Shown piece after piece: positions 43,163 through 51,507 of a stretch of 64,000 nt of DNA. Below the pieces are notes generated by a model. The model saw only the letters and a program-made list of their open reading frames with translations. It did no database searches and was not told where the DNA came from. Where the stretch lies: NCBI GenBank assembly GCA_049602155.1, contig JBMYRH010000007.1, positions 186,001-250,000 on the forward strand, read 5' to 3'. Source of the stretch: JBMYRH01 sp049602155. GTDB lineage: Bacteria > Myxococcota_A > UBA9042 > PHBI01 > JBMYRH01. Every line of letters begins with the position of its first letter. The first letter of the stretch is position 1. Made by a program: the position numbers and the translations under genes.

Positions 43163-45181
43163 ATGAGCTCGCTACTCGACAGCTTGAATCCACAGCAGAG
43201 GCGCGCCGTGGAGCACCAAGGCGGCCCGCTGCTGGTCCTCGCTGGCGCGGGCAGCGGCAAGACCCGTGTCATCACGGTGCGCATCGCTCACCTCATCAAC
43301 GAGGGGATCGCCCCTGAGCACATCCTGGCCCTGACCTTCACGAACAAGGCCGCCAAAGAGATGGCCGAGCGCGTGGCCGAGCTGGTGGGCCGTGAGACCG
43401 CCAAGAAGCTCACGATTGGCACCTTCCACTCCCTCGGCCTGCGTATCGTAGAGGCCGAGGCCGGGCGCCTTGGGCTGCCAAAGCCCATCACGCTGCTGGA
43501 CGCAGGTGACCAAGCGGTCGCGGTCCGCCGATGCCTCAAAGAGGTCGGCCTCGACCCCAAGCGGCACAATCCGCAGGTGTTCTTGGGGGCGATCTCCCAA
43601 GCACGCAACGCTGGCATCACCCCCGACCAGATGGCTGAGGCGGGTGGTCAGCGGTTCACAGCGGCTGTCTATCGCGCCTACTTGGCCTGGCTCAAAGGTC
43701 ATCACGCGGTCGACTTCGACGACCTGATCCTGAGACCTGTACAGCTCCTGAAGACTGACACCGAGGTCCGAGATCGACTCCGCGCACGCTTCCACACCAT
43801 CCTCGTCGACGAGTATCAAGACACCAACCAGGTGCAGTTAGAGTTGGTGCGGGAGTTGGCTGACATCCACCGCAGCCTCTGCGTCGTCGGCGACGACGAC
43901 CAGAGCATCTACGGCTGGCGGGGCGCCTGCATTGACAACATCCTGGCCTTCGAGCGGCACTTTGCTGACGCCACGACGATCGCGCTCGAACAAAACTACC
44001 GCTCCACAGGCCACGTCCTAGCGTGCGCGAACGCGGTGATCCGAAAGAACACGCAGCGCAAGGCTAAGAAGCTCTGGACCGCCAGCGGTGATGGCACGCT
44101 CTCCCGTGTCGTCGCATGCAAAGATCCAAGCGGCGAGGCCTCCTATGTCGCCGCCGAGATCGATCGGATGCGCTCTCAGGGTCGCTACACCCCCGGTGAC
44201 GTCGGCGTGCTCTTTAGGGCCGGCACGCAAGCGCGGGCCTTCGAGAAGGCCTTCCGACTCGCAGGCATCCCCTATCGCGTGGTCGGTGCCTACGAGTTCT
44301 TCAAGCGCAAGGAGATCAAAGACGTCTTGTCGTACTTGCGGGTCATCCATAACCCACGCGACCGGAGCGCCTTCGTCCGCATCGTCAATTTCCCCCAGCG
44401 TGGGCTCGGACCCAAGGCGGTCGAAGGGCTCCTCGACTTCGCGACGCGAGAGAACATCAACCCCATCGAGGCCGCCGAACGCGCCACAGAGCTGACCGGG
44501 CTCCGGAAGGGTCAAATCGAAGCGTACACGGACTTAGCTGCCCTCATCGGGGGCTTGGCCGTGCGCGCCAGGGGCGAGGGTGGAGGCGATGTTGAGGGCA
44601 TCACAAACCACCTCTGCGAACGTACCGGGGCAAGAGCTGCGTGGATCCGAGACCCGACCGAGGGGCCTGGCGGTGAATCCCGGTGGCGCAGCGTCGAGCA
44701 GCTCCTCGACCATATGCGCAAGTGGTCGCAAGACAACCCTGACGGCAAGGTCGCGGATTACCTCAAGCAGGTGACGCTGGACGCCAGGACAGACGAAGGC
44801 GAAGAGGAAGGCAAAGAGGCCGTCGCGCTCATGACCATCCACAGCGCCAAGGGCCTAGAGTGGCCCGTCTGCTTCGTCGTAGGCTGTCAGGAGGGGCTCT
44901 TGCCTCACCAGCGCACCCTCGACGAGGGCGCAGACTTGAGCGAGGAGCGACGCCTCTTCTACGTGGCGATGACCCGCGCTCGAGAGACGCTCTACCTGAC
45001 ACGCGCACGGCGGCGTAAGACCTTCCGCGGCACCGAGCCTGCCCGCCCGTCTCGCTTCTTGGCCGACTTGCCCGAAGACAGCATCGAGAACGTCGACCGA
45101 ACAACAGGCTCGGTCGAACTGGAGAAGACGGAGACCAAGGCGCGCTTCGCTGAGCTCCTGGACCGTCTAGGTAAAGGCTAG
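43163..45181 (+). CDS. uvrD: Superfamily 1 DNA helicase, UvrD/PcrA/Rep type
   Basis: 672 residues from the ATG at 43163; upstream in-frame ATG 43151 and GTG 43127 give slightly longer forms. It unwinds DNA 3' to 5' with ATP in repair and replication restart. All superfamily motifs are present: NPQQRRAVEH (Q motif), LAGAGSGKTR (Walker A), TFTNKAAKEM, GTFHSLGLRI, DEYQDTN (Walker B), GDDDQSIYGWRGA, LEQNYRS, TIHSAKGLEWP and VAMTRARETLYLTRAR. The length equals Rep and is shorter than UvrD; the C-terminal tail lacks the PcrA/UvrD RNA-polymerase-binding extension that I would expect. I cannot separate Rep from PcrA by eye. Located alone on the plus strand, divergent from the large lipoprotein gene. 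Confidence 0.94.
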   Translation: MSSLLDSLNPQQRRAVEHQGGPLLVLAGAGSGKTRVITVRIAHLINEGIAPEHILALTFTNKAAKEMAERVAELVGRETAKKLTIGTFHSLGLRIVEAEAGRLGLPKPITLLDAGDQAVAVRRCLKEVGLDPKRHNPQVFLGAISQARNAGITPDQMAEAGGQRFTAAVYRAYLAWLKGHHAVDFDDLILRPVQLLKTDTEVRDRLRARFHTILVDEYQDTNQVQLELVRELADIHRSLCVVGDDDQSIYGWRGACIDNILAFERHFADATTIALEQNYRSTGHVLACANAVIRKNTQRKAKKLWTASGDGTLSRVVACKDPSGEASYVAAEIDRMRSQGRYTPGDVGVLFRAGTQARAFEKAFRLAGIPYRVVGAYEFFKRKEIKDVLSYLRVIHNPRDRSAFVRIVNFPQRGLGPKAVEGLLDFATRENINPIEAAERATELTGLRKGQIEAYTDLAALIGGLAVRARGEGGGDVEGITNHLCERTGARAAWIRDPTEGPGGESRWRSVEQLLDHMRKWSQDNPDGKVADYLKQVTLDARTDEGEEEGKEAVALMTIHSAKGLEWPVCFVVGCQEGLLPHQRTLDEGADLSEERRLFYVAMTRARETLYLTRARRRKTFRGTEPARPSRFLADLPEDSIENVDRTTGSVELEKTETKARFAELLDRLGKG

Positions 45182-45279
45182 GCGTCTCCCGCATCAAGCT
45201 CATGCAGGGCTTGCCCCACCGCTTTGCGCACCCTCCGAACGCCGACGAGGTCCTCAAGTACCTCCGGCGCCATCAGGCC

Positions 45280-45298
45280 TCACACTCCGAGAGTGTGA
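45280..45298. repeat. Perfect 8-bp stem-loop after helicase gene
   Basis: TCACACTC, CGA, GAGTGTGA. It may end helicase transcription or be a protein-binding site. No T-run follows, so termination would need another factor such as Rho. Confidence 0.6.
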
Positions 45299-45310
45299 AG
45301 GGCCGAGGGC

Positions 45311-45336
45311 TTCGAGCGCTCCCTTCGAGCGCTCCA
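45311..45336. repeat. Tandem 13-mer with GAGCGCTC core
   Basis: Two adjacent copies of TTCGAGCGCTCC followed by C or A. The core is self-complementary, so each copy is a potential dimer-binding half-site. Meaning unknown. Confidence 0.6.
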
Positions 45337-45594
45337 CGACTCTCCCACACGTCTCTTTTCAAGCCCACTGGGTCGACGCGGGCGCGCGCCGAGTGACCTC
45401 GAATCGCCGGAACCGCTCGACCTCGCCCTATGCTTCCCTAGTTGAGGGTGACTCAGTGTAAATCGCGCTACGCTCTCCGCAGTGGTAACCTCACGCTGCG
45501 CCAGAGAGGTGTTCACGGCCTAGCCCTCCGGGTGTTTGGTACCGGGGCGGAGGCAGTTGTTTTTCCAGGGTTCATAAAGGGAGCAGAGGCGATA

Positions 45595-46719
45595 ATGCGG
45601 CGGTCAACAAGAGCAATAACTTCTATCTGCGTGTGTCTGATGCTGCTTCAAGCTTGCGGGGGCGATGATTCTGGAACTTCAGGGTACGAAGATCACACCT
45701 CAACCTCTTCAGACGATTACACCGACCACGCCGACCAAGATGACCACGCCGACCAAGATGACCACGACGAAGTGGGAGACCACGGCGACGAGGCAGACAA
45801 TGACGCGGAGCCGGAGCAAACCCCTCCGGAAAACCCGTGCGATCCCAACCCATGTCAGAACGATGGCATCTGCGATGTTGTCGATGAAAGTGGCTACACG
45901 TGTGAGTGCCCGTCCGGATACGAGGGAGGCGTCTGCGAACTCTTCCAATGCGAAGGCGTCGAATGCGGTGACTACGGATCCTGTGTTGACGGGCTCTGCG
46001 AGTGTATCGATGGCTACTCAGGAGACGAATGTGAGGTCGCGACCGATCCCTGCGACGGTATGGAGTGCCCCGAGAATGAGACATGTGTCGATGGCCTCTG
46101 CGTCTACTCTGACCTTTGTCAGGACGTCGAATGCGGTGACTACGGATCCTGTGTTGACGGGCTCTGCGAGTGCACCGATGGCTACTCCGGCGCCGCATGT
46201 GAGGTAGCGCCTGACCCGTGTCAGGGTGTCCTTTGCGGTGACTACGGGGCCTGTGTCGAGGGGCTCTGCGAGTGCACCGATGGCTACTCCGGCGCCGCGT
46301 GCGAGGTAGCACCTGACCCTTGTCAGGGTGTCCTTTGCGGTGACTACGGGTCCTGTGTTGACGGGCTCTGCGAGTGCGAGACTGGATGGACAGGTGAGTC
46401 ATGCGAGGATGAGGAGGGGCCTCAAGAGTCCTTCGTCGCTGTCTGTGACCTCTCAGCGGTCTACGGCTACTGCGTCGGCTATATCGGCGACTTCCACACA
46501 GAAGAGTCGGTTGAAGATGGCTGCACTGAGGGGGTGGTCGCGGAGAGTTGCCCGCAAGAGGAGCTTATCCTCGCTTGTCGAACCTCGGTGGACAGCACCC
46601 CTGACATCGAGGCGCTGACTTACTACTACCCCAGCGTGTACGAGAGCGGGCTGCCAGGGCTCGCGACCGAAGCAGAACTCATCGCCAACTGCGAGAGCAT
46701 GGGAGGCTTTGTCGAGTAG
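45595..46719 (+). CDS. EGF-repeat lipoprotein with His/Asp-rich tract
   Basis: 374 residues from the ATG at 45595 (GAGG five nt upstream, signal ending MLLQAC, Cys21); the frame is open 51 codons upstream without a signal. Residues about 30-75 are an Asp/His/Glu tract containing a repeated DHADQD. Then comes one canonical six-cysteine EGF domain (CDPNPCQNDGICDVV), followed by five shorter EGF-like units of the type CGDYGSCVDGLCECTDGYSG. The last two full units are nearly identical, arising from a 102-nt DNA duplication. The C-terminal 95 residues are a separate domain with four Cys and no recognised family. EGF domains in this lineage are surface proteins, probably adhesive. The His/Asp tract could bind divalent metal. 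Confidence 0.83.
   Translation: MRRSTRAITSICVCLMLLQACGGDDSGTSGYEDHTSTSSDDYTDHADQDDHADQDDHDEVGDHGDEADNDAEPEQTPPENPCDPNPCQNDGICDVVDESGYTCECPSGYEGGVCELFQCEGVECGDYGSCVDGLCECIDGYSGDECEVATDPCDGMECPENETCVDGLCVYSDLCQDVECGDYGSCVDGLCECTDGYSGAACEVAPDPCQGVLCGDYGACVEGLCECTDGYSGAACEVAPDPCQGVLCGDYGSCVDGLCECETGWTGESCEDEEGPQESFVAVCDLSAVYGYCVGYIGDFHTEESVEDGCTEGVVAESCPQEELILACRTSVDSTPDIEALTYYYPSVYESGLPGLATEAELIANCESMGGFVE
45724..45772 (+). repeat. 18-nt in-frame tandem repeat encoding DHADQD
   Basis: GACCACGCCGACCAAGAT occurs twice in tandem (45724-45741, 45742-45759), followed by a degenerate third copy. It keeps the lipoprotein reading frame and gives a His/Asp-rich tract. Such repeats can vary in copy number by slippage. 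Confidence 0.75.
46132..46385 (+). repeat. 102-nt tandem repeats encoding EGF-like units
   Basis: TGCGGTGACTACGG recurs at 46132, 46234 and 46336, exactly 102 nt apart, with near-identical DNA between. An older copy lies at 45964. It shows recent in-frame expansion within the EGF-like lipoprotein gene. Confidence 0.85.
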
Positions 46720-47639
46720 ACATCGAGGCGAAGGCCCCCTTGGGCTTGTCCCCCTCGCACCGGGATGCGTGAAGGCTCGCTCTCACCCTCACGTGTTCAA
46801 ACCAGCACAGGACGCCCGCTAACGCGGTGGTCATTGCCTCGATTAACTCCCCCGTAGAATCGCGCGACATCGCTCGAGTCGCCCTCAGTTTCCCGAGCAC
46901 TCACTCGGCGGGGGCCGCTTGAACCTCAGCCGAATCACTGGGTGGTAAGAGGCTTATACTCTGTGGGGTGAGTGACACCCATCCTTACACCGCACCCCTG
47001 CAGTTCGGTCGAGGTGATTCTGGCCCTCATGGGTTGATCGACATGCCCCCAAGAGCGCCGTTCTTCCGCCTCATAGGTCCGCTCCGACCGGTTTGCGCAT
47101 CTCCGTCACGTGGACTCGTGCCCACGAGGGGCTCTTGAGCGACCACTCATCCCAGACGCTGCGCTTGACGTCTGCGCAATCTGAGCGCGCGCCAGACGCG
47201 CTTGCGGCCATGTGCGACTCCATCCTTGAAGAGCTGCTCTCTGATGAACCTGAGACGTGAGTCGTGAGTGCGCGTGAGCCCATCTCGCTTGCCCGCGTTG
47301 TCGCTCACCTCTTCGATCTCTTCCGCTGAGCCGCTCCAATGATGTAAGAGCCTTTCGAGCTGCGAAATGTCGCTGTATTCCCTCTTGAAGGATCTCTCGC
47401 TGCTCCCGCCGCTTCACTTCAGCATGGGCGCCTCCTTTTGGAGGCCGTTCGGTCTGATAGTCGATGCACTGAACGCGGATTGAAACATTACGGTATCCTC
47501 GAAGGCGCTCAGCGCGTTCTTCTTTTTGTCGCGGTCCGGGAAAGTCGATGCGCAGCGCCTTGCCTTCATCGCCACATGCCGGCAGATTAGTGGGCTCAGA
47601 GGTCGCGCACGGCGACCCCTGCTCTCGGAGAGCTTGCTC
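46720..47639. other. 920-nt region without a convincing gene
   Basis: I see no intact conserved gene between the EGF-lipoprotein stop and the ClpP-like start. Short pieces look protein-like. On the plus strand 47093-47260 (TTG start) gives 55 codons ending LEELLSDEPET, about 75% GC at third positions, and 47264-47329 gives a 21-codon ORF (GTG start). On the minus strand an AAGGAGG-ATG at 47425 is followed by a stop after three codons, then the frame is open about 88 codons to 47150. These may be remnants of decayed genes. A small GGGTG/CACCC hairpin lies at 46966-46980. Confidence 0.45.
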
Positions 47640-48365
47640 ATGCGAATCCTACTTATTGCCCTCAGCCTACTGCTCGTCGGGACCGGCCTGTCAGGCGCCG
47701 CCATGGCCCTCGACCTCACCCAGCGGAAGGTGACCGTCGACAGCAAACTCAACGTGAGTGCGGCCACCAAGGTTGCTGACAAGCTGATCGCCTTTGACGC
47801 CCAAGCGGACGCGCCCATCACGCTGATGATCAGCGCCACCGAAGGTAGCGCGCAGGGCGTGCAGCTCTTGGCCGACACGATCCGCTCGCTCAAGAGCCCT
47901 GTCGTCGCAGCCGTCATCACCCAAGTGCACGGCGCCGGGGCCGCATTGGCGACCTTCACCGACCGCGTGCTCGTCTACCCCTCGGCTGGCTTCGTCTTCA
48001 CTGAACTCCCGTACGAGGGGGTGAATAAGCCCAAGAAGCCCGAGCCCAAAAAGCCCGCTGCGGAGGGCGAGGAGGCTGAGGAACCTAAGCCCCCCGAGCC
48101 CGAAGAGGTCCTCCTGCAAGCGGCGCGCACTGCGTACCTGGACCGCTTCAACGCGCGGCTCGCCAAGCGCATCCATTGGAAGGCAAAGAAGCTCGCCAAG
48201 AAGATGATCAAAGGGGGCTTCATCGTGAACGCTGATGAAGCCGTGCGCATGAAGATCGCCGACGCAGTAGTCGAGAGCATCACCTACACGACGCTGCCCG
48301 AGACCAAGCGCGAGACCAAGATCACGACCACCGACAAGCGCAGCCGCGCCGTGCCCGCACCCTAA
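47640..48365 (+). CDS. Exported ClpP-like protein lacking catalytic residues
   Basis: 241 residues from the ATG at 47640 (GGAG nine nt upstream), with a signal peptide (ILLIALSLLLVGTGLSGAA). Residues about 65-130 follow the ClpP/crotonase-like fold: PITLMISATEGSAQGVQLLA corresponds to the ClpP strand and handle helix start, then KSPVVAAVITQVHGAGAAL where ClpP has its nucleophile in a GxAxS motif, and RVLVYPSAGFVFTELP where ClpP has IH with the catalytic His. Here Ser is replaced by Gly/Ala and His by Thr. A Lys/Pro/Glu-rich insert of about 25 residues follows, and VNADEAVRMKIADAVVES resembles the ClpP C-terminal helix. It is probably an inactive exported scaffold. It converges on the GspF-like gene with 7 nt between stops. 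Confidence 0.72.
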   Translation: MRILLIALSLLLVGTGLSGAAMALDLTQRKVTVDSKLNVSAATKVADKLIAFDAQADAPITLMISATEGSAQGVQLLADTIRSLKSPVVAAVITQVHGAGAALATFTDRVLVYPSAGFVFTELPYEGVNKPKKPEPKKPAAEGEEAEEPKPPEPEEVLLQAARTAYLDRFNARLAKRIHWKAKKLAKKMIKGGFIVNADEAVRMKIADAVVESITYTTLPETKRETKITTTDKRSRAVPAP

Positions 48366-48372
48366 GCTCACT

Positions 48373-49449
48373 TCAGCGCTTCAAATGCGGCATCTCTTGC
48401 TCGAGCAGCTCTAAGGGCCCAAGGACGGCGTCCTTATAGCTCTGCACGACGCCCATGGCGACGTAGACGACGACAAAGGCGGTCAGCGTCCCTGAGAGGA
48501 TGCGCACCGCGCGGCGGAGTCGCCGCTGACTGCGCTCATCGTACTGGATCGCCAAGACCGAGAAGGTCGCATCTAAAGTCCCAGAGCGCTCGGCGCTCAC
48601 GAGCTGCATTCGCTCTCCAGGCTCAAAGATACCTGTCGCCCCCAACGCGGGGCTCAGCTCGCTCCCCTGGGCGAGCTGACCTCCGACGGCGGCCGTGCGG
48701 GCGATGATGTGCGGGTCTGCCGTGATACGCGCGGCCGTCTCAAGGGACTCATAGATGGGCAGCCCAGACTCGATGTTCCGCCCCAGAACTCGCGCGAACT
48801 TGGCACGGGTTCGATCACGGTAAGCGCCCGCGCCCCAGGGGAGTCGCCAAGCCAAGGTCCGCAGCTTGGCATTCACGGTCGGTTGAGCCAGCAGCGCACG
48901 ACCGGCCCAAAAGAGGCCCGGTCCCAGGAGACCGATGACCAACACGTTCTTCATCACCGCCCAGAGATAGTCGCCCCCTGTCCCCGTCATAATGAGCGGC
49001 AGCGGACCGACGACGGCCGAGGAGAGCAAGAGCATGACGGGGTATGTCGCCCGTCGAATGAGCTCTCGACCGAGCCCGATGCGGGCTTGAAGGTCCTCTG
49101 AGAGCCCCTCGAAGACAGGCGCCAGATCTCCGACGCGCTCGGAGGCCCGTATCATCTGCAGCTCTTCGAGGTTAACCAGGCCATCTTGCGCCTCGAAGGC
49201 GTCCGCGAGGGTCGCGCCGCCTTCCACCTTGAGGGCCGCGTCGCGGAACGCCTTTGCCAAGCGGTCCCGATCCTCGCCGGCGAGCATGCGCAAAGACTCC
49301 GGGACGCCGACGCCAGAGCGCAAGAGGCGCGCAAAGCTGCTCCAGCCGTCACGGCGGCTGGCCTTTGACGGTCCACCGAGCGGCGCCCTCAAGGCGGGCA
49401 TCGCCTTAGGCTCGGGTGTGCGTTCGAATCGTCCTCTTGGCTTGGCCAT
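48373..49449 (-). CDS. GspF/PilC-like type II secretion or pilus platform protein
   Basis: 358 residues. About 30 basic, Pro-rich residues precede a T2SSF domain (FARLLRSGVGVPESLRMLAG), a membrane segment (about 135-155), a second one (about 165-185), a second T2SSF copy (FARVLGRNIESGLPIYESLE) and a C-terminal membrane segment (LTAFVVVYVAMGVVQSYK). Duplicated cytosolic domains with three membrane segments are the hallmark of the GspF/PilC inner-membrane platform. No other secretion or pilus gene is in the window, so it is an orphan here; its partners may be elsewhere. It converges with the ClpP-like gene and is divergent from ltaE. Confidence 0.87.
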   Translation of the reverse strand: MAKPRGRFERTPEPKAMPALRAPLGGPSKASRRDGWSSFARLLRSGVGVPESLRMLAGEDRDRLAKAFRDAALKVEGGATLADAFEAQDGLVNLEELQMIRASERVGDLAPVFEGLSEDLQARIGLGRELIRRATYPVMLLLSSAVVGPLPLIMTGTGGDYLWAVMKNVLVIGLLGPGLFWAGRALLAQPTVNAKLRTLAWRLPWGAGAYRDRTRAKFARVLGRNIESGLPIYESLETAARITADPHIIARTAAVGGQLAQGSELSPALGATGIFEPGERMQLVSAERSGTLDATFSVLAIQYDERSQRRLRRAVRILSGTLTAFVVVYVAMGVVQSYKDAVLGPLELLEQEMPHLKR

Positions 49450-49534
49450 GCCCCTACCCTACCAGGGTTCGGAGTCGAAGCGTGGTGACGAGTTGACCCG
49501 TGCGCGGGTAGGCTACGCCGCACAAGGAGGCCTC

Positions 49535-50554
49535 ATGCCTGTCGACCTGCGCTCTGACACCGTCACACAGCCCACGCCCCCGATGCGCCAGGCCATGATG
49601 GACGCCCCCCTGGGGGACGTCTGCATGGGGGACGACCCCACCGTGTTGAGGCTAGAGAGCGAGGCCGCGGAGCGCCTCGGCAAAGAGGCCGCGATCTTCG
49701 TCCCGACAGGCTCGATGTCCAACCAGATCGGGATCGCGCTGCACGCGGGCCTCGGTGACGCGGCGCTCGTTGAAGCCGGCGCACATATCGCGAACTGGGA
49801 GGGTGGCGGCGCTGCAGCGTCCAGCGGCATCCAGCTGCGCCCTGTCTACGCCGAAGACGGCCTACCGACCTGTGCGCAGTTCGAAGAAGCGCTGTGGCCG
49901 CTTCACCCCAAAGCACCGCGCTTGAAGGTGCTGTGCATGGAGAACACACACAATGGGCGCGGCGGCATCCCTCACCCCGCCAGCGCCTTGGCCGAGCGCG
50001 CGACTTGGGCGCGCTCCCATGATCTCACCGTCCACCTCGACGGCGCGCGCCTCTTCAACGCAGAGGTCGCGACTGGCGACAGCGCCGCAGAGATCGGCGC
50101 CTCCTGTGACACGGTCAACATTTGCCTCTCGAAAGGCCTCGGGGCACCGGTCGGGTCGATCTTGGCGGGGCCTGCCCCCCTCATCGTTGAAGCCGACCGT
50201 ATTCGCCACCGCCTCGGAGGGGGCTGGCGACAGGCCGGTATGCTCGCCGCCGCGGGCGCCTATGCTCTGACACACCACGTCGCGCGCCTCGCGACTGACC
50301 ACGCCCACGCCAAAGCCCTCGCAGAGGCGCTAGCTGCCACTGGCATCGCAGAGGCGTATCACGATGTGCGCACGAATCTCGTCTGCTACCGGGTGAATCC
50401 AGAGTGGGGTCCAGCCTCTCAGTTGACCCAGACCCTTGCCGAGCGTGGGGTCCTCGTACTACACACCGGCCCCGCCACGGGCCGACTCGTCACCCATTTG
50501 GATGTCAGCGAGGAGGACGTGGCTCAAGCTATTCAGGTGATAAGAGCGCTATGA
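49535..50554 (+). CDS. ltaE: Low-specificity L-threonine aldolase
   Basis: 339 residues from the ATG at 49535, which has AAGGAGG four nt upstream. It cleaves threonine or allo-threonine to glycine and acetaldehyde with PLP, in the cytosol. The start VDLRSDTVTQPTPPMRQAMM and GDVCMGDDPTVLRLE are family signatures; ENTHNGRGG follows, and CLSKGLGAPVGS contains the PLP-binding Lys. Its stop overlaps the era start as ATGA. The combination of an amino-acid enzyme with era and der in one coupled operon is unusual, but each call is clear. Stereospecificity cannot be judged. Confidence 0.92.
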   Translation: MPVDLRSDTVTQPTPPMRQAMMDAPLGDVCMGDDPTVLRLESEAAERLGKEAAIFVPTGSMSNQIGIALHAGLGDAALVEAGAHIANWEGGGAAASSGIQLRPVYAEDGLPTCAQFEEALWPLHPKAPRLKVLCMENTHNGRGGIPHPASALAERATWARSHDLTVHLDGARLFNAEVATGDSAAEIGASCDTVNICLSKGLGAPVGSILAGPAPLIVEADRIRHRLGGGWRQAGMLAAAGAYALTHHVARLATDHAHAKALAEALAATGIAEAYHDVRTNLVCYRVNPEWGPASQLTQTLAERGVLVLHTGPATGRLVTHLDVSEEDVAQAIQVIRAL

Positions 50555-51507
50555 GCCAGGACGAGACCCCCGAGAACAGCACCCCACCTGAAGACTTCAG
50601 GGCGGGGTTCGTCGCGATCGTCGGCCGCCCGAATGTCGGTAAGTCGACCCTCGTCAACCGACTGGTGGGTGAACGTGTCGCGATTACGACACCCAAGCCT
50701 CAGACGACGCGCGACCGTATCCGCGGCATCCGCACGTGGGATGACTGGCAGGCGGTCTATGTCGACACCCCCGGGATCCACGAGGCCAAGACGCTGCTCC
50801 ACCGCTACATGGTCGAGCTCGCCGTCGGCACCCTGGGCGACGCCGACCTCGTCTACTTCCTCGTCGACGTGGCCCACTTTGAGTCCAAGCCCGAGAAGGT
50901 GCTTGAGCAAACCCAGGCGATCGTCGAGGCGCTCGCCCAAGCTGGGACCCCCACCTTCCTGGTCCTGAACAAGGTCGATCACCTCAAGGATAAGGGCGCG
51001 CTCTTGCCGATGATCGAGCAGCTCAGCGCCCTGTACCCCTTCACAGAGACCGTGCCGATCAGCGCCTTGAAGAGCGAAGGGCTGGAGAAGCTGTCCGCCC
51101 TGACGCGGCCGCACCTGCCTGAGAGCCCGCCGCTCTTCCCTGAGGACAGCCTGACGGACCGCTCGATGCGCTTCATCGCGGCCGAGCTGATCCGTGAACA
51201 GCTCTATCGTCGATTGCGCCAAGAGCTGCCCTACCAGGTCGCCGTGAGCGTCGACCACTGGGAGGAGAGCCAGGAGACAGAGGCCGTAAAGATCTACGCC
51301 ACGATCCACGTGGCCCGCGATGGACACAAGGGCATCGTGATCGGTCGTAAGGGGGAGACCCTGAAGGCGATCGGCCAGAGCGCCCGCAAGGGCATCGAGT
51401 CGATCATGGAGCGGCGCCTCTACTTGGACCTCAAAGTGCGCGTCCAAGACAAGTGGACCAATGACCCTCGGGCGCTTCGTAAGCTCGGCTATAACGAGAA
51501 GACATGA
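50551..51507 (+). CDS. era: Ribosome-maturation GTPase Era
   Basis: 318 residues from the ATG at 50551 (overlapping the ltaE stop). Era binds 16S rRNA and helps late 30S maturation, at the membrane and in the cytosol. G motifs: GRPNVGKST (G1, about 25-33), TTRDRIRG (G2), DTPG (G3), NKVD (G4) and SALKSEGL (G5). A C-terminal KH domain contains VARDGHKGIVIGRKGETLKA. About 18 extra residues precede the G domain. Its stop overlaps the der start as ATGA, so two ribosome GTPases are translationally coupled. Confidence 0.97.
   Translation: MSQDETPENSTPPEDFRAGFVAIVGRPNVGKSTLVNRLVGERVAITTPKPQTTRDRIRGIRTWDDWQAVYVDTPGIHEAKTLLHRYMVELAVGTLGDADLVYFLVDVAHFESKPEKVLEQTQAIVEALAQAGTPTFLVLNKVDHLKDKGALLPMIEQLSALYPFTETVPISALKSEGLEKLSALTRPHLPESPPLFPEDSLTDRSMRFIAAELIREQLYRRLRQELPYQVAVSVDHWEESQETEAVKIYATIHVARDGHKGIVIGRKGETLKAIGQSARKGIESIMERRLYLDLKVRVQDKWTNDPRALRKLGYNEKT

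Larger units (their letters stand above)
45182..45594. other. 413-nt intergenic region with hairpin and tandem repeat
   Basis: Between the helicase stop and the EGF-lipoprotein start I see no gene. A perfect 8-bp stem TCACACTC/GAGTGTGA with a 3-nt CGA loop lies at 45280-45298. A near-perfect 13-nt tandem repeat of TTCGAGCGCTCC lies at 45311-45336, each copy containing the palindrome GAGCGCTC. The hairpin is not followed by a T-run, so I do not call a classic terminator; a CTCTTTTC stretch occurs 60 nt later. A GAGG ribosome site stands 5 nt before the next start. Confidence 0.5.
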
